Shown here: one piece after another, positions 51,528 to 61,772 of the stretch | Layout: each line of letters opens with the position of its first letter | Position numbering within the stretch: position 1 is the first letter of the stretch | DNA from: DATMNR01 sp963702765 | GTDB taxonomy: Bacteria > Chloroflexota > Ktedonobacteria > Ktedonobacterales > Ktedonobacteraceae | Assembly: GCA_963702765.1 (NCBI GenBank) | Contig: CAVPEB010000035.1 | Span: 38,881 to 102,880, forward strand | Direction of reading: 5' to 3' | DNA length: 64,000 nucleotides | Notes under the pieces: model-generated | What the model was told of the DNA's origin: nothing | Database searches by the model: none | What the model saw: the letters and a program-made list of their open reading frames with translations, nothing else | Program-made: the position numbers and the translations under genes

Positions 51528-54500
51528 ATGATAATTCTTAAACATTTGACGGTCGAACGTTTCAGGCTCTTGCGAGAGATTGATCTGCACTTTCCACAAA
51601 GGGGCAGTATATTGATTCAAGGGCCAAACGAAGCTGGCAAGTCAACCTTATTTGAAGGCATTTACTTTGCTCTCTATGGTGAATCACTCGCTTCTAAGCA
51701 AAAAAAACATTCTCAAGATGAGCAGAAACGCTACGATGATCTTATCCTCTATGGTGAAAAAGAGGCTCACGTTACTCTCACACTCACTATTGGTCCTTCT
51801 GAACTTGTCATCAAGCGTAGCATTAAACGAGGTAAAGGCCAGGAGATCTCACTCAGTATGCGCAGGCTTGGTATGTCTGAGGAACGTATTACAAATCTTG
51901 ATGCGGCCAACGCGAGGATAATCAGTGAAATTGGCCATATTGACGGAACGACGCTTCGAAACTCCTGTTTGATAGAGCAAAAGGCATTGAACCGTGTTGA
52001 ACAACTAAGCGGGAGCGAGCGCGAAGCTACCTTGCATACATTGCTTGGGCTTGAGAAACTTACTCGTCTGGCAGAGCAATTCAAAGTAACCGACGAAGAT
52101 GAACGTTCGCTGACCGAATCTCGAGAACTACTTGACTTGGCTGAAATTCAGAGCCGTATACCCGAATTGAGTACTCAATTGGGCAAGCTCGAAGCATCTC
52201 TCGACGCCGTCTCAATTCGTGAAGGTCTGGTTGAAGTAGAGAAGCAACAGGCAGAGATCGCGGAGCAGGAACGCGCGCTTGAACGCCTTCGACACAAACG
52301 GGAAGATTTTAAGAACCAGCAGCATCGTATACAACAACTTAGAAAAGCCCAAAACATACTCAGTGAAATTATTGCTGCTTACGAAATGATCGCTGAGGCA
52401 CAGCGCGAACTTCCTGATCTTGAGCGCCAGCTTAATGATATTGAACGACGTGAAGTTGATGAGTTACCCGCTCTTGAGCAGCGTGTGCAAGCATTAGCCG
52501 ATCTTACGCGATCTTTTGGCACATTGGAGCGTATGGCTGCAGATTTACTCGCAGCCGTCAATACTATCAAAAACCTTGAACAAGAGCTTGAGGAAGATGA
52601 GAAAATCCAGGCTCAGATCGCTGAAATTGATGACCAAATAATACAAACTCGCCTGCTTGTTGATGAGGTTCTACAATCGCAGCAGGAATTAGAAGCACAA
52701 TTCCGTACTGCGCGACCTCAGTTGGAAGCTCGTCTCCAACGCCTTCAGGCTTTGTCTGATCGGTTCACTGCTCTCGAAGAAGCGGAAAAGGCGCGCAATA
52801 ACAGGTTAGACGATCGCGTGCCTGCCGAGGAGAATAGCGTTGAACTGGCTAAAGTAGATGCCGAATTGCAAGAGGCAGAGCAAAAACTTACGCTCGTCGA
52901 AGGTGAAGCAAAACAGTTACAAGATCAAGCTGATGAGATCGAAAAACATTGGAAACAACTCAGTATTCGACATCAGCTTGAAGAATGGCTGCGCGTAATG
53001 GGGCTGAGCCAGAACCTTGCGCATGCTGAACAAAATGTGATGAATGCCCACACTCAGCAAGAGCAATTGACACTTTCCGTTCTTGCAATGCGCCGAACCG
53101 CAACCAGACAGATCGGAATCTTCATTGCCTGCATTGTATTGTTCATTTTGTGCGTTGTTGGCACGTTTATTCAGGCGACTCACCAATCGTTTTTTGTCAT
53201 TGTTGTTGTATTAGTAGCTCTACTCCTTCTGGTGGGAGCAGGATTAAGCATCAGAAGTTACATACAAACTCGCGAAAAGGAGCGGCATGTTGACCAGCAG
53301 ATGCAGGAAGCTATCAGCCGTGTTGGCATGATGGTAGCCGCGCGCGAAACTGCAATGCGTATGGCTGGAGGACCTGAAGCCTTTGCCAGGATTGAGCAGG
53401 AGATTCGCTCGTTAGGTGGTACTGTCCCACGTTCTGCTCAGGAGGCCTCTTCTTTACTTCAGCAGATACCAGAGCCCAAAACAAGTTTAGCGGACTTGCA
53501 ACAGCGACTTACTGAAAGTCGGCAAGAAACTCTTTCGGCCCAAAGTAAGGTCAATGACGCGTCGGAAACTGTTGAGGAACTGCGTAAGAAACGATCAGAC
53601 ATGCAAGATTTGCGCCAGGCAAAAAGCTGGGACAATATTGATGAAAAAATTCGTGATGACGAAGAAACTATCGCGCGTATGCGTAGCGAGATAACGACTG
53701 CCGCGGGTGAAGAGGGGCTGTCTATTGTTCTTGCGCCTGTTCATGGCACAGAGAATACATCTTCTCCTTCAACCGCCATAGCGCCTTCAGATAAGCAACT
53801 TCGTTCTGAAGTCGAGGAAACTATCAAAGCAACTCAACAGGAAATAGAAACTATAGATAGTAAAAAGGAAGTATTGCCCGAACTTGTATTGCAGCACAAA
53901 GGCCACCAGGATGCACTCGATGTACTTCTGGCACGTAAACTTGATTTAGTGAAGCAGCACGAAGACTTTCAAGATGGCGTTCCGTTAAGACAGATCGAAC
54001 GTGCTCGTGAACAACAAGGAGCTTTACGTGATGCATTGCGCTCCCTGCAAGACTCTCTCCGCCAGCGTGTTCAGTCTCTGGGGCTAACCTTTGGGCAGAC
54101 GGCGATCAGTACTGCCGAAGCCGCTGCTCGCAAACAGCTTGAAGCGCTCCATCTCTCACTTGCACGCAAACTTGAGATTCGAGACCGCCATACTCACCAG
54201 GCAACCTTGCTCAAGGAAAGCCAGGAATCACTCTCTGATTACTATCGCCAACTTGCAAAATACAGTGGCTCCGTCGGTAGTTGGATCATACCGCCAAATC
54301 CGTTCGCTGAGACATTGCAAAACCTCTATGCTCGTTGTGAACAGGAAATTCACGAAGCCAATGAATCAGCTCTGTTGCAAGGGCTTGACGATCTCAATAA
54401 ACAAGAAGGCGCTTCTCTGGCTAAAATTGATTTGTGCAAGTATGAAATCGAGATGACCCATGATCGAATAGCAGGGACGCTTGTACAACGCAGTCGACCA

Positions 54501-55361
54501 CCTGCCAGGGCGTATACTCTTATAGATATCTCGGCTGTTTGGCCTCTTCTTAACGAGTATTCACCAGAAGATCGCGCTAAGCTGGAAGAGCAAATTGCTG
54601 TAGTTGAGTTAGAGTTACACGAATTTGAGCAGAAGGAGTTGGAATCCAGCACGCGTCTCCAGACAGGCAGTGAGAAAATTGATCTTGAACAGGCACGTCA
54701 GCGTATGCAAAAACAGGAACGTAAATATCAGACCAAAAAACGTGGTGGATTATTGATCAATGCAACGGTTGAACGCCTCATGCTTAAGATGATTCCACGT
54801 ATTGAATATTATCTACAACAATTGCTGCCCGTGTTGACCCGGGGTCGTTATCACGATGTGATGCTCTCCACTGAGCCTGAAGAAGGTATCACCAGTGGTG
54901 GTACTCTCCAACTAAATGTCTGGGAACAGGCGGCCGGGGAATATATTCCCCTTCCGGCCCTCTCAGGAGGAACTGTAGATCAAATTTCTCTTACCTTACG
55001 CCTGGCTTTCGCCATTGCTGCGCTTCCGCGTGAACTGAACGCTGCTCCTGGTTTTATCTTGTTAGATGAACCATTGAGTCAGGCCAGCCAGGATCGGATG
55101 CAGGCGCTCGTCGACTTAGTCACGAGCCATCTGATCTCAGATCATTTTGAGCAAGCGTTTTTTATCTCCCACAATAGCGTTCTTGATCTGGCATTGTTCA
55201 AATACCATCTTTCTATTGATAATGGTCAGGTGATGGAATCTAGTTTACCCGCTGACATTGCAATCGAAGAGCAAGCTCAACCATCAATGCCTACCATCGT
55301 CGGCTCAAATGGGCATAGCTCGAACGAAAGTGCTGTAGAGCCTCAGGTGATGCCGCTATAA
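51528..55361 (+). CDS. YhaN/SbcC-like SMC-type ATPase with a transmembrane hairpin
   Basis: This 1277-residue ATPase has an N-terminal Walker A (IQGPNEAGKSTLFEGIYFAL) and a C-terminal signature LSGGTVDQISLTLRLAFA with Walker B FILLDEPLSQASQDR. In between lie two long coiled-coil arms of Glu/Gln/Leu-rich sequence. Where Rad50 and SbcC have the CxxC zinc hook, this protein has two adjacent hydrophobic helices (about residues 527-577: IGIFIACIVLFILCVVGTFI, then a short loop, then FFVIVVVLVALLLLVGAGL). Such a membrane hairpin is known in B. subtilis YhaN, the partner of YhaO. It probably tethers a nuclease/ATPase complex to the membrane. The arms are longer than in typical YhaN (about 960 residues). 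Confidence 0.9.
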   Translation: MIILKHLTVERFRLLREIDLHFPQRGSILIQGPNEAGKSTLFEGIYFALYGESLASKQKKHSQDEQKRYDDLILYGEKEAHVTLTLTIGPSELVIKRSIKRGKGQEISLSMRRLGMSEERITNLDAANARIISEIGHIDGTTLRNSCLIEQKALNRVEQLSGSEREATLHTLLGLEKLTRLAEQFKVTDEDERSLTESRELLDLAEIQSRIPELSTQLGKLEASLDAVSIREGLVEVEKQQAEIAEQERALERLRHKREDFKNQQHRIQQLRKAQNILSEIIAAYEMIAEAQRELPDLERQLNDIERREVDELPALEQRVQALADLTRSFGTLERMAADLLAAVNTIKNLEQELEEDEKIQAQIAEIDDQIIQTRLLVDEVLQSQQELEAQFRTARPQLEARLQRLQALSDRFTALEEAEKARNNRLDDRVPAEENSVELAKVDAELQEAEQKLTLVEGEAKQLQDQADEIEKHWKQLSIRHQLEEWLRVMGLSQNLAHAEQNVMNAHTQQEQLTLSVLAMRRTATRQIGIFIACIVLFILCVVGTFIQATHQSFFVIVVVLVALLLLVGAGLSIRSYIQTREKERHVDQQMQEAISRVGMMVAARETAMRMAGGPEAFARIEQEIRSLGGTVPRSAQEASSLLQQIPEPKTSLADLQQRLTESRQETLSAQSKVNDASETVEELRKKRSDMQDLRQAKSWDNIDEKIRDDEETIARMRSEITTAAGEEGLSIVLAPVHGTENTSSPSTAIAPSDKQLRSEVEETIKATQQEIETIDSKKEVLPELVLQHKGHQDALDVLLARKLDLVKQHEDFQDGVPLRQIERAREQQGALRDALRSLQDSLRQRVQSLGLTFGQTAISTAEAAARKQLEALHLSLARKLEIRDRHTHQATLLKESQESLSDYYRQLAKYSGSVGSWIIPPNPFAETLQNLYARCEQEIHEANESALLQGLDDLNKQEGASLAKIDLCKYEIEMTHDRIAGTLVQRSRPPARAYTLIDISAVWPLLNEYSPEDRAKLEEQIAVVELELHEFEQKELESSTRLQTGSEKIDLEQARQRMQKQERKYQTKKRGGLLINATVERLMLKMIPRIEYYLQQLLPVLTRGRYHDVMLSTEPEEGITSGGTLQLNVWEQAAGEYIPLPALSGGTVDQISLTLRLAFAIAALPRELNAAPGFILLDEPLSQASQDRMQALVDLVTSHLISDHFEQAFFISHNSVLDLALFKYHLSIDNGQVMESSLPADIAIEEQAQPSMPTIVGSNGHSSNESAVEPQVMPL

Positions 55362-55443
55362 TCTGTGTGACTTGCGGTAACTGAATGAAGAGGCTGCGCA
55401 AACTCGATCTATCTATGGTTTGCAATCAGATGCTATCCCTATT

Positions 55444-56678
55444 TTAAACTAGAGGCGATGTATACCATTTGTAGAGGATCTTTGCTGCTGGTTTCCAATT
55501 TGGCTCGAACAAATCGATAGACCATGCCCAAAAATAGATGCCTCCGATATGTTTGTCACCAACCACATTAGTCAATGCAGCATCATAAGCAGCAGCCTGT
55601 TCAGTCGGATCAGGTTGTTGTCCTTTAATCTCCTGTATCTGTGGATCACGTTCCCAGGGGCGATAAAGAGCATAATTGCTATCTCGATAGCCAATCTCTG
55701 ATATGAGCACTTGCTTGGTGAGTTGTGTTGAAAACGAATTTAGAAGTGTACCAATTTTTGCTAGCCAAAGTCTGGGTAGAGTTGCAGGATCAAGCCTCTG
55801 TGGCGTATCTGTCAATTGGATATACACAGAAACTCCAATAGCGTACAAGGATGGATTATGCATCCAGGAGGGAATTGGATTATTACTATTAGGATCAAGA
55901 TAAGGATAAAGAGATGACCAGTTCATATCGTATGTCAGTTTCCCAGGAAAAATCTGGTGTACTCTTTCGATTAACTGATTCCAAAGGCTTGCTGGCGCTT
56001 GTTGAAGCTTTTCAAACTCGGTACCTATCGATATTTCGTCAGCGCCAGCTTGTGCGGCTGCTACGACATACGGCTGTAGTGCTTGCCAATAGCTATCAAA
56101 CCACTCCTGCATTTGTAGGATATTGGAGAATTGTATCGAGCCTGACCAGTTATAAGACGATCAGTACCAGCAGTCAGTAGCGGGACGATAAACACATGAT
56201 AGTACTTACTGTGTGCTGTGCGAATTCCTGCTGCAACTGCATCGGGTGTTGGCGTGGTGGCTGAGACGCCAACCTGTGTAGAATAAATGGAAGGTTGGTA
56301 GAGATTAACAGGTATTTCGATCCATTGCGCGCTCGTCTGATTTTCTATGTCATTGAGTCCTATTTGCCAATTTTTATCAGTTGTATCATAAGCATTTGTT
56401 CCCCATTGAGGAAAAATGATACCGGTCTGGAAAGTGGGCCTCTGCATGCGTAGAACAGGGGTCATATTCTCATCTCTTGACGCCACTACTGTCTGGTATT
56501 GTTGATAGGGCAATGGTTTTGCCTGAGTTCGAAATTGCGAGAGGTGTACGAAAGGTATGTGCCCGCTTAACAACAGACCTTGAAGAAGTAACCCCGATAT
56601 CATTAAGATAAAAGAAATGAAATAAACACGACTCGAACGCTTTTTCACACTTTTCTCTCCATTGGTATTGTATTCCAC
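55444..56678 (-). pseudogene. GH113-like glycosidase, frameshifted
   Basis: Two overlapping frames make one membrane-anchored TIM-barrel glycosidase. The first (GTG 56678) has a membrane helix (FISFILMISGLLLQGLLL), then TGIIFPQWGTNAYD and HVFIVPLLTAG. The second continues YNWSGSIQFSNILQMQEWFDSYW, AGADEISIGTEFEKLQ (likely acid/base Glu) and VLISEIGYRDS (likely nucleophile Glu), ending at 55444. A one-base deletion at about 56155-56162 separates them. The motifs resemble GH113 beta-mannanases, but the substrate is uncertain. The GTG start overlaps the end of the upstream glycosyltransferase gene by 34 bp, so it was translationally coupled to it. Confidence 0.78.
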
Positions 56679-58435
56679 TCTTTCCGAATTGCCTGCATAT
56701 GTGTAGTATCAACCTTGTTTTCGGCTGCCAGGCTCGGTTTTTGAATTACAAAAAAACCTTGCTTTGGTCGTAAGCTATAGATTACTCCGGCCGCTTCTAA
56801 CAATGAATACCAGATGCTACAGAAGACTAACAGCCAGGAGACAACACGTTTCCAAAATAACTCGATCTTCTTCTTTTTCATAAAGGGATGCGAATGCCTG
56901 GCCTGTATGTCTATGCCGTGTAGATATGCTAAGATGAATGTAGCCCAGGCGAAGTCGGCAGGTAATCGCATCCAGTAGAATGGACTGGCATGTACAAAAA
57001 GAGCTACCACGGCTATCAAGAAAGGCAAAAAGGCAAGTTGCCACAGGCCCGTGAATATACCAAGGCATAGTCTGTACCCGAAAGGGATTTTTCTATCCCT
57101 CAAAACCGCTCGTATACCTGACAACCAGCGACTACGTTGCCTCACAAAGTCCTTTACACGCTGGGGTGGTTGTTCGTGTAGATAGCCCTCTACCCATGCA
57201 AAGCGGTATCCCTGTGCCCATGCTCGTAACGCCCAGGCAGCATCTTCTGTGATTGAATTCGCGTAGCCAACATCAAAAGACAGTCGAGCATCATCCATCC
57301 CTCTAATTACGATATAGGAACCATGAATACCAAAAAGGGGCCTGCCTATAGCGTATTGGAAGCGGAATCTCCCCAGATCATCCGCTGTTCGCAATGCGTC
57401 TGCTCCTCGAAAAAACCAGTTCCCTCCCTGGTATAAGATCGCTCCTTGCCCGATCAATCCTGACGGGTGGCTTTTCTTTTTGTTACGCTGTGAGCGAGCT
57501 TCTTTTTCAATGGATCTCTGAACGAAACGATAGAGCCCTGCTAGCAGCTTCTCATCAATGAGGCTTTCCTCATCGAGATAAATGTACCAATCTTCTAGCT
57601 GGGGACGCACACATTTCTGTAAATAGGCTAAAGCCCGCGCTTTAAATCGCGATTTATTCGGTGTAGCGTAGCCAGGTGGGACCACATAAATATTTGTAGT
57701 GATGCCAGGACCTAAATTGAGAGAAACAGGGCACTCGCTCACGATTTCGATCTGATATGGTCCAGAAACTTGCGGATATCGTATAAATGCCTGGTGTACT
57801 GCTACGACGCTATCTCGCAGAACATCGACATTATCCCCTCTAGTTACAAAGCGAAAGACAAGCCTTACAGGTTTTGTAGTTGGATATGGGAGATGCCATT
57901 CCTTTAAAGTAATGAAAGGCAAACTGATTGGCTCTGGATCAGGACGGACTGCTTCAGCAAAGATGAACCAGCCTAACCAGAGGATCAATGCTAACGGCAC
58001 TGGTGCTAACCAGACTAGTTCTGCCCATTGAACACCGGTCCTTGAGATTGAGGCATGGGCAGGAACATGATCGAGGGCTCCCTGGAGGCGAAATAACAAA
58101 TATGTGAGCATGCCTGTTGCACAGATTAACAAACTGCGGTAGAACCAGGGGAGTAATACAACGGATGCTCCTGTGCTTGGATGTGAAACCGCCACAGTGT
58201 TTATACGAGTAAGTGTCTTCATCTCAGGCAGGATTGGAGTAGGCATAGCGGGCAGAGGAAGCACACCCAGTGACGGCCCGTTAGAAGTTTCAGCGGCCGA
58301 TTTTTGTTTGGTGACAGTTTCCATTCGCATTGTTGACTGATCGCATACTGCCTCTTTCAAATCTGGAAAATCTGGGACATGAGGCACTGTTGTAAAAGGC
58401 AGAGGGTTAAATTGAGTTTTAGCGCCATTAGACAT
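56645..58435 (-). CDS. membrane glycosyltransferase, family 2
   Basis: This 596-residue processive-type GT2 enzyme has a hydrophilic N-terminal 100 residues, two membrane helices (LLICATGMLTYLLF, WLAPVPLALILWLGWFIFA) and then the catalytic domain. That domain has VLRDSVVAVHQAFIRYP, WYIYLDEESLIDEKLL (Asp-x-Glu in the DxD position), NSITEDAAWALRAWAQGY (catalytic-base ED) and VRQRSRWLSGIRAV (QxxRW equivalent, RQRSRW). Three or four C-terminal helices follow. The type resembles egghead/beta-mannosyltransferase-like and cellulose-synthase-like enzymes making or starting a polysaccharide. The glycosidase gene overlaps its end, suggesting they act on the same polymer. Confidence 0.88.
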   Translation of the reverse strand: MSNGAKTQFNPLPFTTVPHVPDFPDLKEAVCDQSTMRMETVTKQKSAAETSNGPSLGVLPLPAMPTPILPEMKTLTRINTVAVSHPSTGASVVLLPWFYRSLLICATGMLTYLLFRLQGALDHVPAHASISRTGVQWAELVWLAPVPLALILWLGWFIFAEAVRPDPEPISLPFITLKEWHLPYPTTKPVRLVFRFVTRGDNVDVLRDSVVAVHQAFIRYPQVSGPYQIEIVSECPVSLNLGPGITTNIYVVPPGYATPNKSRFKARALAYLQKCVRPQLEDWYIYLDEESLIDEKLLAGLYRFVQRSIEKEARSQRNKKKSHPSGLIGQGAILYQGGNWFFRGADALRTADDLGRFRFQYAIGRPLFGIHGSYIVIRGMDDARLSFDVGYANSITEDAAWALRAWAQGYRFAWVEGYLHEQPPQRVKDFVRQRSRWLSGIRAVLRDRKIPFGYRLCLGIFTGLWQLAFLPFLIAVVALFVHASPFYWMRLPADFAWATFILAYLHGIDIQARHSHPFMKKKKIELFWKRVVSWLLVFCSIWYSLLEAAGVIYSLRPKQGFFVIQKPSLAAENKVDTTHMQAIRKEWNTIPMERKV

Positions 58436-58507
58436 TCCATTTCGTTTCCCGTTTTGCCCTATTGACCCTTGATCTTGAAAATGCTTTACTGATCTCGTGA
58501 GAAGGAA

Positions 58508-59516
58508 CTAAAGCAAATAGCCACATTGGCGAGAACAACTCATAATGATTTCCTTTTTGTGTCGCAAACGCTCTTTAGCGCGAATGATCTCGCGGTACAA
58601 GTGCGGTAAATCGGAACAACAGACATTGCCCAGTTCGACCCGCTTGAGATAGTTCCAGATACCCTCGTCAGGATTGAGATCGGGAGCATAGCCGGGCAGC
58701 TGCTCCAAATGCAAACGTTTGGCGGCCCCGCGCTTGAGAAAATCCTTGATCTCGTGAGCGCGGTGGATGGGCGAGCCATCCCAGATGAGCACGATCTTGC
58801 CGGAAATCTTGCGTAAGAGCACGCGCAGGAAACCTACGACCGCTTCCGCATCATAGGAGTCGGGGCGCACTTGCATGAACAGTCGCCCATCGAGCGTGAT
58901 ACCGCTGATCGCCGAGAGATGATCGCGCGTCAACTTGACGCGCAGAATTGGCGTTTGCCCGCGTGGAGCCCAGGTGCGGACTGCCATCGGCAGCAGATAA
59001 AACCCGGCTTCATCGCGCCCCGTTGATGGTCGCCTTGTCCTGCTCGGCTTTTTTTTGATGTCTGGCCAACGCTCCTCCGACCAGTTCTTGAGCGCCTCTT
59101 CGTTGCGCTGACTGGCTCGCTCCACGGGTTTCTGTCGGCTCCAGCCCGCTTCTCGCATCAACTTCCCCACGTGATCGCGATGATAGCGCACGCCAAAGGT
59201 CCGCTTGATCACTTCGGCCACTCGACTCGCTGTCCACACATCTCCGCGAAACCCGTAGGCTTCTGCTCCTTTGACTAACAACTCGGGAATTTGCGCCTTC
59301 TGCTCCGCTGTTAAGCGCGGACTCACTCCTGTGGGCGGATGCGCGTTGAGGGCCTCCATCCCTCCTTCTCGCCCTCGGCAGGATCCACTGACTCACTGCC
59401 CCTTCACTCACGCCTAACGCTGCAGCTATGTCTTGTTGTTGCCAGCCTTCCTCTTTTAATGTCCAGGCTCGTTTTCGTCGTTCTTCTCGCCAATCGGCTT
59501 TCTTTGGTGCTCCCAT
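58508..59516 (-). mobile_element. IS630-family insertion sequence (two-frame transposase)
   Basis: The first frame (ATG 59516) encodes the helix-turn-helix part (WREERRKRAWTLKEEGW, DIAAALGVSEGAVSQW). The protein-like signal then shifts to a second frame (REGG-MEALNAHPPTG, about 59360) holding WTASRVAEVIKRTFGV and the DDE catalytic core (DEAGFYLLP, LIWDGSPIHRA, APDLNPDEGIWNYLKR), ending at 58508. Near an A8 run at about 59048-59057 the frame slips for about 11 codons (PSRTRRPSTGR replaces the expected AEQDKATI) and recovers. Two-frame transposases are normal in this family. The second, compensated slip suggests damage. I could not identify the terminal repeats or the TA duplication. It sits between polysaccharide genes. 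Confidence 0.85.
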
Positions 59517-59913
59517 GTCTCCATGTTAGCACACTTGACTTTGCCGATGTCATAAACGCGCTGATGCTCGATCCTCCGGGCGATCAGTTTGCATATCCAA
59601 TCCTTATAGAGCTCATTTCGTTGAGCTTGTGAACGTGTTAGCTAGAAGCCTGACCTTTGAAAATTTGAAAAAGAGAGTCCATGATGTAGTTTTTGAACTT
59701 AGATCAGGCCCCATCAGCTCAGGCATAAGGAGAGCCCAAACACGTACCTCCCCGAATTGTATAACGCGGCTTGAAATATCCAGTCACTTTGCGGCCTTCT
59801 TGAGCGCGGGCTATAAGTACAAAAGTACCGTAGAGAAGGAAATCATTATCTGCTTGACGTCATGCAGAAGCTGATGATAGGAAGGTGCGTGGGTAGTTAG
59901 ATGACTCATCTTT
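59517..59913. other. gene-free stretch between IS630 and the GH5 pseudogene
   Basis: No convincing gene is seen. A minus-strand frame near 59715-59850 reads FLLYGTFVLIARAQEGRKVTG and then YFKPRYTIRGG before a stop. It looks protein-like but is short, startless and unrecognised, possibly a remnant cut by the IS630 insertion. Confidence 0.3.
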
Positions 59914-61429
59914 TCACGTCTGGACACACCCTGGTTTTCGGCTCCATAGCTCCCCTACAGGAAGCTGTTGATCCTTTTTTATAGCCGTGTTCACCCCTGT
60001 TTCTGAGGGGTTGAACGCCTCAATCTTATACCAGGCCGGTTCTACAGGTCTGCTTTTATCCAACCAGGAAAATTCGTTGTCCGTGCATCTCATACAGAGA
60101 ATTACCCAGGGATCCATCCAGACCAGAGCTAGAAACGCTCGATAGTGTACCAGAAAGCCCCTGCTACCCCGCGCCATGCAAGTCTGGGGGTAGTAGTCGT
60201 GATCAGGGGTTCTCCATACATGCGATATGCAGGAACTGGCATATTTCTCATAGTGTAGGCGTGGTTGCGTAGTTCAGTCACTCGTTCCTGCATATCCGTC
60301 GTATCTCCAGGATAATGCAGAGTATAGCCATCGTTGTGTTGTACATATCCAAATGTGTCGTTGTGACCGAACAAAGACCAGAAGAGATCTCCTGTAATCG
60401 CGTGATTCGTCTCGACTGCCGTGAGAAAACGAGCGAGGGAATCTCCTCCCCCTTTATTATTCCAAGCATACTCTTCGGCAATAAAGACCTTATTGGCTTT
60501 TTGCGCTTGATCTGCTTGTGTATTGAGTTCAGCTATATTCAATGGATAATACTGTCCGGTATATACGTCGACATTGCTTATGGATATACATCACGAGTAA
60601 AATTTGGTGTGTCATAGCTTTGTCCACTGTTGCCATCAATGACAAGGTGATTGGGATCGATAGATTTCAAATACGTGGCGATCCTCTGAACCCAATCAGG
60701 GGGTGCAGTTAAGCCGTTCCCTGTTTCCCAGCCGAGAATGGTTGGATCATCTTTGTAGGCAATACCGGTAATACTATTCACCCTGTTGAGGATGTGGCTG
60801 ATATAGTGCTCAAAATCTCCAATCACCGTCGCATTGGTGTAGAACTGTTGCTCGTCGGTGATCCCTCGCCATTCGGTAAATGTATGCTTCCCTCCATGAT
60901 ACCAGTGAAAGTTATCTACCAGAGGTATGATGAGTTTGAGTCCATGCCTCTTTGCTGACACAATGGCATAATCTACATGTTGAAGTGCAACTTCATTGAA
61001 GACACCAGGGGATGGTTCGATACAAAGAGGACATCCAACGGAAATACCAAGCGTATGGGAACGTACGACTGTAGCGCCCATTTCCTGTGCCGTTGCTAAT
61101 GCGTCGTCTACTCTAAACCTGGTTGGATAGTCTAACCCATCGACATTTTCATCCAGGCCCAACCAGTAGATATTCGCTCCTGAGAAGCGGAAAGGTTTAC
61201 CCTTCAGCAGCAATTGGGATCCTGAGCGAACGACAAACGTATCGGGTACTGCGTGAGTTGGTTGGAGAATAAGCTGTCTGATATAGATCAGAACAAAGAC
61301 CATCACAAGTATTATGACGAGGAAAATAGCTGTGCGTCGATATGAAAAGACAAGAATTTTTAGTTGCTTCAAGTCATGCCTCCATAAGCGCCTCAACTCA
61401 CTTTCAATTTCTGGATTGTGTTTTTTCAT
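59914..61429 (-). pseudogene. GH5-like (mannanase/cellulase-type) glycosidase, frameshifted
   Basis: From ATG 61429 the protein has a membrane anchor (TAIFLVIILVMVFVLIYI) and a GH5-type TIM barrel: FRFSGANIYWLGLDENVD, then ATVVRSHTLG and FHWYHGGKHTF. The acid/base segment reads ILGWETGNGLTAPPDW where Gly-Asn-Glu is normal. The nucleophile region is VFIAEEYAWNN. One-base lesions at about 60578-60584 (after RDVYP) and at about 60129 (after YTIERF) break the frame. The pieces continue as SNVDVYTGQYYPLNIAEL and DNEFSWLDKSRPVEPAWYKIEAFN, the latter a fibronectin-III-like C-terminus. The missing acid/base Glu adds a third reason to think it inactive. A longer start (61522) is possible. Confidence 0.8.
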
Positions 61430-61522
61430 TATATGCTTCAAAATTGATGTATGCAAACTAAAAATTGATTTTGTAGTGCAATATCTATTCTCAATAGCGC
61501 AAGAGCTGTGGTATAATCGCAA

Positions 61523-61772
61523 TTAGTAGAAGTTTCCTCATTGAGGATTGCTCTTTAAGAATTGGGTATTATTTCGGACTAATATAACTTCAGTTCTTTC
61601 CAGCAGTTTCTTGTATACTCTGGTCTTCGTAGGTACATCATCGTAAGCATGGGATTAGTACGTTATGACCTCTCTGTTTTTCAATCTACCTGCTATACTT
61701 ATTCTTCAACAATTGTTATCGCCTGGACTATCGAGGGTGAAGGTCGAATAGTACCGAAGGGGGATTTTGAAG
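61523..61772 (+). other. intergenic region upstream of the kinase
   Basis: This region separates divergent genes. TTGTATACTC near 61609-61618 could be part of a promoter for the kinase. AAGGGGG at 61757-61763 is the likely ribosome binding site. No gene is visible. Confidence 0.3.

Noticed and set aside
59629..59874. Plus-strand 81-codon frame after IS630
   Set aside because: There is no ribosome binding site or recognisable domain. The opposite strand looks slightly more protein-like but is also too fragmentary to call.
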